Shown piece by piece: positions 36,376 to 47,420 of a DNA stretch of 64,000 nt (position 1 is its first letter; the number at the start of each line of letters is the position of its first letter). Location: assembly GCA_026018925.1 (NCBI GenBank), contig JAKSZU010000008.1:10643626-10707625 (forward strand). Reading direction: 5' to 3'. A program made the translations under genes and the position numbers. The notes under the pieces are model-generated. The model was given only the letters and a program-made list of their open reading frames with translations, did not search any database and had not been told where the DNA came from. The stretch is from Tupaia tana. Taxonomy: Eukaryota > Chordata > Mammalia > Scandentia > Tupaiidae.

Positions 36376-36600
36376 AGTGGGCCAGTCAGGGGCATGGTGG
36401 TTAAAGTGGCTCAATCCCAAATGGCAGACTGTGCAGTTCTAGTCCTGGACCAGGAGACTTGAAACGCACCTGGGTATGGTGTGTGCCCCATGGCGGGAGG
36501 GGGGTGGATTTCTTAATTTCCCCCTCTCTCTCACTCTCTGTCTCTCTCTGGCATGTGCATGTGAGAACCGAAAAAACAAACAAACAAACAAACAAAACAC
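36376..36600 (+). repeat. tRNA-derived SINE, internally deleted
   Basis: GGCCAGTCAGGGGCATGGTG, GGACCAGGAGACTTGAAACG, then a gap of the middle region and CTCTCTCTGGCATGTGCATG with an (AAAC)n tail. Confidence 0.8.
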
Positions 36601-36764
36601 AAAAACAAAAAAAACCTTTCTCCTCCAGGTAAACAGATGTTCTGACGTATGTGAAATGATGATAGATATGGAATACACTTTCCCCTTAGGTCGCGAGGAG
36701 TGAGAGAGAAAACGTGTTCCACGTGGCAGACACTGAGGTTTAAACACTGGGTAGCGCACCTGCT

Positions 36765-36960
36765 TTCAACCCTGCATTGTTTCTTATTGCACTGGGAACA
36801 AAGCCCAGTGCGCTAGCCACAAAGCCCAGTGCGCTACGTGGCCTCACAAGTCTTGCTGCTCCCCCAGTAATTCCCGATGTCCCCATTTTGGGGCATGTTA
36901 CTCCCCTCTCAGTCTAGACTGCTCTGTCATCAGATAGTTACACACTGGGGTCATTTATCT
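36765..36960 (+). repeat. Possible L2-like LINE fragment
   Basis: AAAGCCCAGTGCGCTACGTG, GCCTCACAAGTCTTGCTGCT and CTCCCCCAGTAATTCC resemble the widespread L2 3' motif. It holds a local 21-bp tandem duplication (CAAAGCCCAGTGCGCTA twice, 36799-36840). Weak match. Confidence 0.3.
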
Positions 36961-37062
36961 GTCAAATATATGAACTGATTTATGTAGGGGTGCTTCTGAT
37001 TTTAGGGAAAAAAAAAAAAAGAAGAAAAAAAAAACACAAATAAAAGTATTAAAAAAGCTTAG

Positions 37063-37305
37063 GCCAACCCATGGTCTGCTGGGTAAGAGCGCTGGATCTC
37101 ACATGGTCAACTGCATGTAGTTGGAGTTCCAGACTCACCTCGAGAAACGTGAGTAGCACGTGTGCGTGTGTGCCCAAATCCCGAAAGGACGGAGGAAGGG
37201 ATGAGAAGGGATTGTGGTACTACCAGGCCCTGTAAGAGTACTTTCTCCCTCATTCCCCCTCTCTCTGTGTCTCTCTGGCAAGCACACATACCCTCTTGCA
37301 AATTA
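37063..37305 (+). repeat. tRNA-derived SINE, old
   Basis: AGGCCAACCCATGGTCTGCT to GCAAGCACACATACCCTC; diverged head. Confidence 0.75.
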
Positions 37306-37424
37306 AAAAACTTTATACTTCTTCCTTGCCTCCTCCTAGAAAAAACATTTGTAGCTCAAGCCTCGGATTCTTTATTATTATTATTATTTTTGGTTTGAGA
37401 TTACTTGTTCTTTTAAAAACTTTA

Positions 37425-37990
37425 TTTTTTTTTTTTTGAGAGCAGTTTTAGGCTCACAGAAAAATTGAGTGGGAAGTACAGAGATTTCTCAGATATCCCC
37501 TCCTTTACACATTCCACTGCCTCCTCATTATCAACATTTCCTACTGGAATGGTCCCTTTGCTACAACCAATAAGCATGTGTTGACAGCCTTTATTATCCA
37601 GAGTCCATATTTATGTTGGGGTTCGTTCTTGGCATTGCACTTTATTTATTTTTTAAAATTGTGCCAGAGGATACCTGCTCTTGTTGGAGAGAGAGAGAAA
37701 TAGGGATGAGGAAAGTGAAACACTCCCTCACTACCACCCCCACCCCCATGGGGAATAGTCACACAGCAAGCCCTTCTCCATTTCTCCTTTTGGGGTTTTG
37801 GGCACGCATGTGACTGGCCTGTCTCTCAAGTCACTGGGTCCAGGACTCAAAGCATACAGTCAGCAGTGTGCGATCCAGCCACCTTAACCTCCATGCCCCC
37901 AGCTGGCCTGGTGGTATACTTTCTATGGGTTCAGACAACTGTATAATGATGTGTATGATTCTTTGATTATGCAGGTTTTATAGGTTTGTA
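37425..37990 (-). mobile_element. Old L1 3' end, antisense, split by a SINE
   Basis: TTTTAGGCTCACAGAAAAAT, CTACTGGAATGGTCCCTTTG, GGGGTTCGTTCTTGGCATTG before the SINE, then TCTATGGGTTCAGACAACTG after it, match the remembered antisense consensus. SINE at 37642-37911. Confidence 0.75.
37642..37911 (-). repeat. tRNA-derived SINE, old, in antisense L1
   Basis: TTGTGCCAGAGGATACCTGC, CCTTCTCCATTTCTCCTTTT to CCCCCAGCTGGCC. Confidence 0.8.
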
Positions 37991-38004
37991 GAGAAAATTG
38001 AGGA

Positions 38005-38683
38005 AGTGAAGAAGAGTATTGAGGGGCTCCACAAGTAGTTTCTGCATTGTGGGACACTATCATTAGGACAGGAGGTCCCCTACCTGATGTCTAGGGCTGA
38101 GGCTCACAGCATCTCATCCCTGAAAGACGTGGGGTGAAGAGGGGGTGGATGAGGGGGAGCCTGAGATCCACTGGACAGACTGGAGGGCTGAGTGGCAGCA
38201 GCTGGCCCTGCAGTGCTGACTGTATGCCACCCTTACAGACTCCGCACTGTAACACGTGTGCTTCTTACCACACCCTGAGGAGGCAGAGAGGAGGAAGGGG
38301 AGACAGGGAGAGCTTCGGTTCAGAGCTAGCTGAAATTTCCATCCAGGAAGCCTGGCCCAGAGCTCACCAGCTGACTCTTGAAGGAACTCAGCCCATCCTC
38401 AGGCTTGGCAGCAAGGCAGCTTAACTGGGACAGTACAAAGGAGCAGGAATGAGGTAGAGGAAGCTCCAGCTCTAGAAAACGTACAGCATGGAGCAGTGGC
38501 ACCCTCTGCAGGCCTGCGGCTTTTCAGCCTTCTCTGCCCACTGTTTTCTCAAGTCAGGAGCAGCTTTGGGTTCATCTCACTCCAAGTCCCAGGCTTGTCC
38601 TAAGCCCAGCCCTTCTCGTGTTTCTGGATCTCCACATTTGTGCCGAGCTGAGCCCAGTTATCTGCGTTTAAAATAGCACTCTA
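38005..38683. other. Single-copy stretch, no gene seen
   Basis: About 680 bp of moderately GC-rich DNA. A 96-codon plus frame at 38134-38424 has no known domain or splice context, and I do not call it a gene. Confidence 0.4.
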
Positions 38684-38907
38684 GGGCAAGCCAGGTGGTG
38701 TGGTGCTGGATCCCACATGATTGACTTCATGTTTCGTGTTCGATTCCTGGACCCAGAGGCTTGGAAAACACTCCAGACGTGTGCTCGCATGTCCAAAGTC
38801 CTCAAAGGAGAATGGAGGAGAAGGAACTGTGGTGTGGTCATCCCCCAGGGCAGTGATTACTCACTTTTCTCTCTCCCTGGAAAGTGCACATACTCTATAG
38901 CAAAAAC
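38684..38907 (+). repeat. tRNA-derived SINE, old, first of a pair
   Basis: CAAGCCAGGTGGTGTGGTGC to CATACTCTATAGCAAAAAC. Confidence 0.82.
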
Positions 38908-38909
38908 TA

Positions 38910-39165
38910 TGGGACCAGCAGTTGGCGTAATGGCTACATCACTGGACTCCCAAGTAGTTGACTGCAGTTTGAGTCCTGGACCTGGTGGCTTAAATTCATA
39001 CCAGGTGCATGTGCATGTGTGCCCAAGATCCAAAAAGGAGAATGGAGGAGAAGGGATTGCCATCATCCCTAGGGGGTGATTTCTCGCTTTCTGTCTCTGT
39101 GTCTCTCTCTGTCTTTCTGGCGAGTGCATGTGCTCTATAGCAAAAAACCTCTCAAAAAAACCCCC
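38910..39165 (+). repeat. tRNA-derived SINE, second of a pair
   Basis: GGGACCAGCAGTTGGCGTAA to CTATAGCAAAAAACCTCTC, joined directly to the A tail of the previous copy. Confidence 0.9.
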
Positions 39166-39171
39166 ACAAAC

Positions 39172-39288
<117 letters not shown>

Positions 39289-39379
39289 TTTTAAAAAAGC
39301 ACCCGAGATGATCTTGGGCAATTGCCTCTCAGAATTTCAACAGGGAAACATTAAAGTGTTCAAAAGTTAAAGAAGCAAA

Positions 39380-39919
39380 ACTCTGAGGATGAAATTTCAG
39401 ATTGAGGGCTGACAGCCTGGAGCTCCTTGGAGATGGAGTCTTACGCAGCACCATTCACTCACCTTTCATGCACAACCGTCATACTTATTTATCTAAGGAC
39501 CTTGGTCCCAGAACTGGGCATCACTGAGAGGTCTTTCAGCAAACAACCTTATAATCACCTAGGCGTGAAGAGAAGAGGCTTTAAAAAACTTGGGATATTA
39601 TCTTAAAAAAATCTAGGTTTCAGGTTTGTATTTTTGTTTGTTTGTTTTTTTTTTTTTTTTTTGAAAAGCCTGACAGTATGGACTGGCATTTCCAAGGGCA
39701 ACAACTGGTTCAGGCTGCCAGAGGACTCCTATCACCACTGTGTCATGGCCCGATCACGTCTTCATCCTGATGCGGATTTCCAAGGGCAGCAGGTTGGTCA
39801 TCTTTTCCCTGATTTGGTTTGCTTCCATTACTTACGTTGCTAATCAGAAAGAAAAGGGCTCTCAGGGCTCTGTCTAGAAGACAAAGTTAGCTTACCAAAA
39901 AGTCAAGGTGCAAGTAGTG
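39380..39919. other. Single-copy stretch, no gene seen
   Basis: Contains a direct repeat of ATTTCCAAGGGCA (39691 and 39775 regions) about 84 bp apart; otherwise nothing recognisable. Confidence 0.4.
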
Positions 39920-40170
39920 ACAGGCCGGTTGGTGGAGAGGCCGGCAGCTGGATCCCATGTGGCTGGCTGCGCTGTTGGAGTGAGTGGCAGTCCAGATGCA
40001 GGTACATGCGGGCCCAAAATCCCGGGAGAGAGAAAGTGAAGAAGGGATTGCAGCATGGCCGTCTCCCTGGAGCGTGATTTCTCACTTTCCCTATCTCTCT
40101 CTCTTTCTGTCTGGCAAGGACATGCACTCCATAGCAAGTAAGTAAGCAAACAAACAAACAAACAAACAAA
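39920..40170 (+). repeat. tRNA-derived SINE, old
   Basis: GACAGGCCGGTTGGTGGAGA, GGCCCAAAATCCCGGGAGAG to GGACATGCACTCCATAGC, then an (AAAC)n tail. The 300 bp after it shows nothing recognisable. Confidence 0.82.
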
Positions 40171-40467
40171 CAAAATAAGAGGGACGTAATGCCGGCACTC
40201 TGTGAGGAGAGGGACCTGGGACCCTCTGCACTGACCTGTGAGGACCTGGGGGGATCTTAACCTCTTACACTGGTCAGGGAAAAATAGGTTTCCTTATAGA
40301 GTATGGCCATGTGGATACCCTAGGAGCCCTGGCAGGTTAGCCTGAAGGGGCTGGACTGCTGAGGATAGTGGGACAGTCACATTAGGATGGAGCTCACAGC
40401 CTTGGCCCATTAGTATGTTGTTGGAAACGCTGATGGACTGCAGACCAGAGATTCATCCTCCTTTCTT

Positions 40468-40735
40468 TGTTTTTTTTTTTTTTTTTAGAAGTTTTTGTCT
40501 TAAGGCACGTGCACTCACTAGAAAGAGAGACAGAGACAGTGAGAGAGAAAGTGAGAAATCACCCCCCAGGGGATATGGTCATGCCACAATTCCTTCTTCT
40601 TTATTCTCGTCTTGGGATCTTGGGTGCACATGCACATGTGCCCCATGTGAGTTTCAAGTCACTGGGTCAGAGACTCAAACTACAGTAGGCCATGGGGGAG
40701 TCCAGTGAAGTAACCACTACGTCATCTGCTGGTCC
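40468..40735 (-). repeat. tRNA-derived SINE
   Basis: T run, AGAAGTTTTTGTCTTAAGGC to CATCTGCTGGTCC. Flanks share TCATCCTC. Confidence 0.88.
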
Positions 40736-41129
40736 TCATCCTCTTTTCTAAATCATTGGACTTTTATTTTTTGAAGAACACAAAAGAAAGAGTTAGTGGG
40801 AATCCTGAAAGAAATGACTTAGTGGAGTCAAACTGCCTGTAATTTCAATTAGAAAAATGAAGAGATATTGCATTTCTTATATCTGAATGTTGCCCCAAAT
40901 GATTTCATTAATATGAGTACTCATAAGTGTCCTGTGTTCTGTGAATGTGCTTTACAAAACACTCACAATATCTTTTCTGATGATCTGGTCATCAAATTCA
41001 TTCATTCAGTCATTCATCCATCCATCACTTGAATTTCCTGTAGCCATGTGTTCGAGGTGTCCGATGGTAAACGAGGTAGTCCTAAGGTCTTCCTGTTCTT
41101 GCTAGTGATCTGGATGTAGATAAGGAACT

Positions 41130-41320
41130 GCAGTGGAAAGGATAAGGACTGCCTGGAGATGAGAAGGCTGGGATTTTAATCCTATTTCTATCCTACAACT
41201 GCTGGGCAACCTTGGGCCAACTACTTAACCTTTCTGGGCTTCAAGTTTTTTCATTTGTAAAATGAGGCTAAATTATCTTTAACTTATTAACTTTGAAATT
41301 CTTTGTTAAAGAGACATATA
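41130..41320 (+). repeat. MIR SINE, ancient
   Basis: Contains diverged MIR core sequence: GGGCAACCTTGGGCCAACTA followed by CTTAACCTTTCTGGGCTTCA and CATTTGTAAAATGAGG. It lies 3' of PENK. MIRs predate placental mammals. Confidence 0.85.
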
Positions 41321-41636
41321 CCCCTGAGTTAAATGCCAGTTTTCTTACATACAAGGTCATAGTTTATTAGTCTTTAGTTTTTCTTTGTGTATCTGATTTC
41401 CAAACCAGAGAGTGAAGATACATTTTATTTTGTTCCAATGTGTTTATTCACCTTTGATTTCATAGAGAAGGCATCAAATTAAAAAATGTTTTTGCAGGCT
41501 TAGCTGGAAGAGAAGGAGCCCACTGACGAGTCTGTCAAAAGCAGATAGTTTCACTGACTCCGAGACCGGGATTTACTGTGAAGACCCAAAGGTGAGTGAG
41601 GAGCTTTGGAGAAGAAGAGACTCACGAGAATATTAT

Positions 41637-42625
41637 GCAGTGGGGGTAATGGGTTTATTATATTTACATACAAGAAAGCAGTTACTACTTATGTTTCGTC
41701 AAAAATAAAGGACAAGGTAACAACAATTTTAGCATAAAATCGAGATAGCTGCAATAGACCAATACTGAGCTTAATAAGAACTAAAAAGGAATGGAGACCC
41801 TGAAACAATGGCTTTCAAGTTGGACAGCTACGCAGACCGTGAAGAAGCTACACAGTGCAGGCAACATGGGACAGGACACCACCACCAACGGGGCAGTTTC
41901 CCACTGAGCAGGCCAGAGGGAGGCTTGTTGGGGCATGGGGTCATCGATGGGGAAGGGCATCAAAATCTCATAAATCCTCCATATCTTTTCTCCATTTCGG
42001 GAACTTCTTTGGAGTAACTCTCACCTTCTTCATCAGAGGGCAGAGCGTCGGCGAAGCGCTTCAGGAAGCCCCCGTACCTCTTCTGGTAGTCCATCCACCA
42101 CTCTGGGCGACCCACTCTTCTCATGAAGCCGCCGTATCGCTTCTGCAACTCTTTGGCTTCGTCGTCCAGCTGGGGACTTCTCTTTAAGCCTCTCATGAAG
42201 CCCCCGTATCTCTTGCTCATTTCTTCGTCGTTGTCACTGCCCTCCTGGTGGTGGCTGCTCTCCTGGTTATCGCCTGTTGCCAGCAGCTCTTTCAGCAGGT
42301 CGGAGGAGTTGGCCAGGGAGTCGTCTTGCCCTGCATCCTTCTTCATGAAGCCCCCATATCGCTTGGCAAGGATTTCACCTCCATTGGCCTCTTCTTCTGG
42401 CTCCCCAGGATAAAGCTCATCCATTTTCTTCATGAAGCCGCCATACCTTTTCATGAAGCCCCCATACTTTTTGGCTAGTAAGTGGCCCTCCTCCTGTTTG
42501 CCGCTTTCCCTGAGGGTGTTCAGGCCATCTTGAGGAAGCTCGGGTTTGGACAGCTGCAGGAGCTCCTTGCAGGTTTCCCAGATTTTGAGAGAAGGCAGTT
42601 TTCCTTCACATTCCAGTGTGCAAGC
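41637..42625 (-). other. PENK: PENK exon IV, main coding exon and 3' UTR
   Basis: Begins after the acceptor TTGTGTTCCCAG with GCTTGCACACTGG. It carries 221 codons, the TGA at 41962-41960 and a 3' UTR of about 320 nt. The total of about 990 nt agrees with the roughly 980 nt remembered for human. The 3' end is inferred from the poly(A) signal. Confidence 0.92.
41654..41659 (-). terminator. PENK: PENK polyadenylation signal AATAAA
   Basis: TTTATT on the plus strand, AATAAA in gene orientation, about 300 nt past the stop codon. Cleavage is expected near 41,635-41,640. It is the last canonical hexamer in the terminal exon as I read it. Confidence 0.85.
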
Positions 42626-45600
42626 CTGGGAACACAATTCACGGCATGATAGTCAGCCTCTCTGCTTTCACTGAATGAACAAAGTCACGGGACCACAATA
42701 TGCTTGCTTTGTAACGCAACTCCCGTAGAATAAGGTCATCTTTATTTTCTTATCACAACTTTTTATCACACAGAACAGGCAAATGAAACAAAAAATGAGA
42801 AGGGAAAAGTGGGAGGGGAAATTAACTAAATCACATTTGAAATCTATCCTGGATTTTACACTGAACTTAGCCAAAAGGCTGAGAGGCAATTGTGTTGGGA
42901 TATTAAACCTGATGTAAAATCTGTGCCATTTCAATATTTTAAAATATTTTTTCACCTAATTTTAAATTAGATCGGCTGTTTTTACAATCTAATTTTACTG
43001 GATAGTTTTCCATGGTTGATATCATTTTGTCTGAGATTTTTCTAACCAAAAGGGAGACATTTCAGTTTTTCTAATTAGGGACATTTCCTCAAAATTTTTT
43101 TTTATATCTTTGTCTTACAGGTAAAACTCAATATTAATGACATAACATTAATTTGCTTTCTATATTAATATTTTACCTGGAATAATATACAATATTTTTG
43201 TAAATATTTTCAATTGTCAAAAGAAAAGAACACTTTCATACTTTCAAAATAAATTTAAAAAGAAAAAAATCCTAAAACTCAAATCTTACGAAGGATTTCG
43301 CTTTTGATATATTGATTTGCTGAAAGTAGAGATGTTTTCTTTTTTCCTTTTTTTTATTCATCAAAACAGACTTCATCATCTTGAACCAAATGCCTATAAT
43401 AACAAGATCAGATATGAAGTCATATATGCAAATGCACAAATTAGTCATCTTTGTTTTCTTAACATTCAGTCACTGATGTATAGAGAAAGTCTTATCCTGT
43501 GGAAATCATGTTATTTGATAAAATAAGAGTAATAATAATACAGTTCTTTCCTTTTTATTTAAGAATAATTAAATTAAATTATTGTAAGATTTGGATCACA
43601 TAGCCTAATGATCTCATTAAGATTTTTTTCTGTTTAACAAAATACTTGGGTATAATAAAGGAGTACTAATATTGCATGAACGTTATAAAATCCATATAAT
43701 ATTTTTTATAATTTCAAGGGTGTTTAGAGCCCTTGAAAATGGCTAGAACCTAGGTCAGAGACCATCGATTTAGACAGAAGAAAACAGGCCTTTTCTTGGT
43801 ATTTAAAATAATACTGGTATATGGGAACCTGCAGTTAGCGTAATGGCTATGTCGCTGGACTCCCACGTAGTCGACCGTGGTTCGCATCCCGGACCCAGTG
43901 GCTTAAAACTCATGCCGGGTGCGTGTGTGTGCGTGCCCAAGATCCCGAGAGGAGAATGGAGGAGAAGGGATTGTGGTGTGACCACCCCCCCTGGGGGGTG
44001 ATTTCTCACTTTCTGTCTCTATGTCTCTCTCTGTCTGTCTGGCGAGCGCACGTGCCCTATAGCGAAAACCTCTCCAAAAAAAAAAAATAATAATACTGGT
44101 ATATCGATTGATACTAAATACACACAGATTATTTTCACACTAGAAGAAAGTATTTCATTAGTGTGACAAAAACTTTAGGGTACATATGTAACTAGCTCTT
44201 AATGATTATGTAAGCTGTGTGTCTAAGAAAATTAAATATGTTACTTTTTAAAAACTGGAGATGATGTGATTAAAATGGTCCTGTTTTATTTCTGATACCT
44301 GGTTAAGGAATCAAAACATCATTAAAAGCTGAAGACGTTCAGGGGGCAATAATATTTCTATTCTAAAATAATATTTGAATAATCTTGTTGCCAAAATTTG
44401 ATGTTGAATATTTTGCATATGAATACCTATAATCTTTTAAATGTACAGGATTTGGAATTCTTTCAGAAAGCTGCAGTGACAAATAATTAGAATAACACTA
44501 AAGCCATGATGTTAATTTATAGTGCTTACAGCCATCTCTGCATGCATGTTTTGTGTATTTATCATACTCTGTGTTCTATAGTCAAGATCATTATTGGATG
44601 GTAAGTTCTATTTGGACACACCTGTTTATATTTGCATCCATTGTAGCACCAAGCAGAAGTATAATTCTGATGGCAGAAGCTCGATAAATATTAGCTACAT
44701 TGATTTTTGGTTGGGCAATTTCATTTCTTACTTGTCTGTTGCATTTGAGCTCAAATTCCAGAACTGCTGTAATTCTAGCAACATAGTGATTAACTAAACC
44801 TTTTGTCACTGATAACATAACTTTCAATGTAAGCCCCAGCGCAAAATAAATAAGCTAGTTATTATTTAAAATACTGTTTCAAGAGACTTTTTTTTTTGAT
44901 GGATGGTTTCTTATTACTTTTTTTTTCAAGTTGCTTCTATTATACATACCGTAGCACTATCTGGATTAAAAAATAATAAATAAATAAAAACAATAGTGAG
45001 AATATAAAGAGTGAGGAAAATTTCAGAAAAAGAGCTGTTGCTTTTTTTCTTCCCTCCACTGATCTCCCCAAATCCTGTTAAATGATGACGGAATGAGAAG
45101 AGAGAGAAATCAGAATTCTTGGAGAGACCCAGGCAAGGGTTAGCACAGTGAATTCTTGTCAAGTTCCTCAATAATGAAAGAGGAAAAATTGATACCATTA
45201 GAAACTTGGGGAAGTGAGCTAATTAAACATTTAAAAAAAAACCCCGAAACATTTGAACAGTTATTGTTAAATGTTAGATCAGTTCGCTGAATCACGTAAT
45301 TTAAGTAAATCTGATACGATTATACTTTGAGGTAAAGGCAGTTAGACATTTGACAAGAATCCACATAACTGATGTGGATGGCAGAGAAAGCCGGGCTAGA
45401 GGCCTGAGCCCTGCACTCAGAATACATGGGAGAGAGCAGGAAGAGTTATCAGGGCAGGAAGAATTATGAGGGCAGGAAGTAGGGCCTTCAACGAGTTATG
45501 TTGTAGGTTTATCTCTCTCTTTCATGTATAAAATTCTTCACTCACAAGGTCTATCGTTATGTTTGCAGCACTCGCTGGGTTTTTAGGGATGGCTTAAAAG

Positions 45601-46976
45601 CTCATGACTACAGGAGAAAGATGAAAGATGAACAAAGGAGCTGGTTCCCTATTTAAGAAGAAATGCTTTGCTCACAGTTTAAATATGCAACCCGACTAGG
45701 GTCTTTTCTCTAAGGCCAAGTTAGCCCATATCAAATAAAGTGTGTTAGGTAATTCAAATATAAATTAAACTTACAACTATTTAACCTGAAATATACAGCT
45801 CAGAGTTTGGGAATCTTTTCTTAGCCTACTCCATTTCGGGTATCTAAGTAACATCACATTTCTTCTGAGGGCCCCGTGGAGATGAATCAGCTTGGATTCA
45901 TGGTACTCTCTCCTGACCTTTTGAAGTCACAGAATTTCAACACATTTCAAAGGCACTGCAAAGGTTTCAGTAGGGGTGCTGGCTGAAGTGAATCCCCCAG
46001 TGTCACACGCAGAGATTCTGACTCTAGGTCACCAGAGGAGATCCAAGGGCCAGTGGCTGGGGTTAAAATGGCTTTCTAGTGTCTTCAGCCTCTACCCCCC
46101 ACGGAGCCCTTCCTCGTATTTATCTCTGGGCCCTCCTTACCTCTTTGGACACTGGCTGGCTCATGCCCTTCTCACAGCCAGATTTACCTGTTGTTTTAGC
46201 CTATCCTGAAAGTGCACTCGAGACAAGAAAGACAGAAGTTGAATTCCTGAATTCCGGCGGCTCTTGGTCGGAAGACAATCACTAAGCTCTTCCTCTCTTA
46301 CCTACAGAGACTTCTCCTTTCGCTCCCAATCTTTCCCTTTCCCGTCCTTTCCGTTCTCATTTCCACAAGGGAGGGCAAAGGGAAGAGTTTGGGAAAACAA
46401 AAACGTGAAGAAAGATGACAAAACGGGGCTAACAAAAAAATCACATTATTTGCAGGGAAGATGGGAGGACGGCAGCGTCGGAGGGACTCGGCGGGGTGTG
46501 TTAAGAGCTGGGGCGACTGAGCATCTCAGGATAGCCTTGGAGAAACCCCAGCGCTATCCCAGGTGCTGAAAAGAGCACATTTTTGGGGCTCCTGCATACC
46601 CAGGGTTCCCACAAACGCGAGTTTGTGTCCGGCCACCACTGCCCTTACCGCTCAGATAGTCGCGGGTCCCTGGAGCTGAGAGCCACGGCGGGACCTCGGT
46701 TAGTCTCCCGAAAAGAGCAGGGGACCCCGTCACCGAGAGTTCGCCGACCACAGCTCGGACAGGTGTGTCCGCGAGACGCGCCGCGACCCCGCTGTCCGCG
46801 AACTGTGGCGGCGACTCGCTCCCCGCGCTCGCACTCACCAGGAAGTTGATGTCCGCCGGGCGCACCAGGCGGTAGCTGCACGTCGCGCAGTCCTGGCTGC
46901 ATTCTGCCCGCACGGTCGCCAGGAGCCCGGGGCCAAGCGCCAGTAGCCAAGTGCAAAGTCGCAGGAGCCGCGCCAT
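41960..46976 (-). CDS. PENK: Proenkephalin-A precursor (coding parts 46976-46839 and 42625-41960)
   Basis: Neuropeptide precursor that enters the secretory pathway and is cut at dibasic sites to enkephalins, ligands of delta and mu opioid receptors. Joining the two coding exons gives 267 residues, the human length. Residues 1-24 (MARLLRLCTWLLALGPGLLA then TVRA) are the signal peptide. Synenkephalin follows with six cysteines (ECSQDCATC, ACTLEC, ETC). Met-enkephalin YGGFM lies at 100-104, 107-111, 136-140 and 210-214, YGGFMRGL at 186-193, Leu-enkephalin YGGFL at 230-234, and YGGFMRF at the C terminus (261-267), each bounded by KR, KK or RR. The first Met-enkephalin is preceded by KK where human has KR. 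The human NGS sequon before ILAKR reads NGG here; ANSSD keeps a sequon. The start is the ATG 3 nt inside exon III; a further in-frame AUG lies upstream. No frame damage is seen, so the gene looks functional. Confidence 0.98.
42854..42891 (-). pseudogene. U2 snRNA pseudogene fragment (5' end only)
   Basis: The minus strand reads TTGCCTCTCAGCCTTTTGGC then TAAGTTCAGTGTA. It matches the first ~38 nt of U2 snRNA (start CGCTTCTCGGCCTTTTGGCT) with several substitutions. Only the 5' part is present, as is common for retroposed snRNA copies. It lies in PENK intron C, in the same orientation as the gene, and is non-functional. Confidence 0.65.
43823..44087 (+). repeat. Young SINE in PENK intron C, GGGAACC subfamily
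   Basis: Perfect 16-bp target duplication AATAATACTGGTATAT (43807-43822 and 44088-44103). Antisense to PENK. Confidence 0.95.
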
Positions 46977-46979
46977 GGA
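46839..46979 (-). other. PENK: PENK exon III, first coding exon
   Basis: 141 nt: acceptor CCCTCTCTCTCCGCAG, three bases (TCC), ATG, 46 codons to NFL, then donor GTGAGTGC. The size equals that remembered for human exon III. The splice phase is 0, so exon IV begins with a whole codon (GCT, Ala47). Confidence 0.93.
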
Positions 46980-47420
46980 CTGCGGAGAGAGAGGGACCCG
47001 CGCTCCGAGCCTGCCCAGGTGCAGAACAGGTCCCTCCGAGGGACCGTCGCCGCGACAGCACCAGCTCGTGCGCCGTTGGAGTAGATGCCCGAAGGGACGC
47101 TCGTCCCTGGGTCCCCGCCCGCCTAGCCGACACCCTTCATGGAGACGGGGAAGGCTCGGCTCTTGCCTACCCGGTTGGCGAGGTCGTCCCCAACCCGGGC
47201 ACCCGGCTTTCTCTCCGGACGTCGGCTCTCTGGGCAGGATTCTGAAGATAGAGCCCGAGCCCGAGTGCTGGAGAGCGGGCGCCCGGGGAGGCACAGTGCC
47301 CGGGGTCGCAAAGACGACCGAGAGAAAGTTGGAGAACGCATGCACTGAAGCGCGCTGTGAAAGACGACCAGACGTCCCCCGAGCCGCGCCGCCAGGGCGA
47401 GCCCCGCGCAGTTCACTCAC

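Larger units (their letters stand above)
35658..36770. repeat. Imperfect inverted repeat pair, family unknown
   Basis: Left arm about 35671-35781, right arm about 36633-36755 in reverse complement. Shared core CTGCCACGTGGAACAC at 35691-35706, present reversed in the right arm. Two SINEs lie between the arms. Confidence 0.7.
42626..46838 (-). other. PENK: PENK intron C (4.2 kb)
   Basis: Runs from donor GTGAGTGC to acceptor TTCCCAG. It is AT-rich near the 3' end and otherwise mostly single-copy, with the U2 fragment and one young SINE (43823-44087). I see no gene, RNA or further exon in 44104-46600. The rest of its length is comparable to the ~3.5 kb remembered for human. Confidence 0.85.

Noticed and set aside
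38134-38424. 96-codon plus frame in single-copy DNA
   Set aside because: No domain, no conservation evidence, composition typical of GC-rich intergenic DNA.
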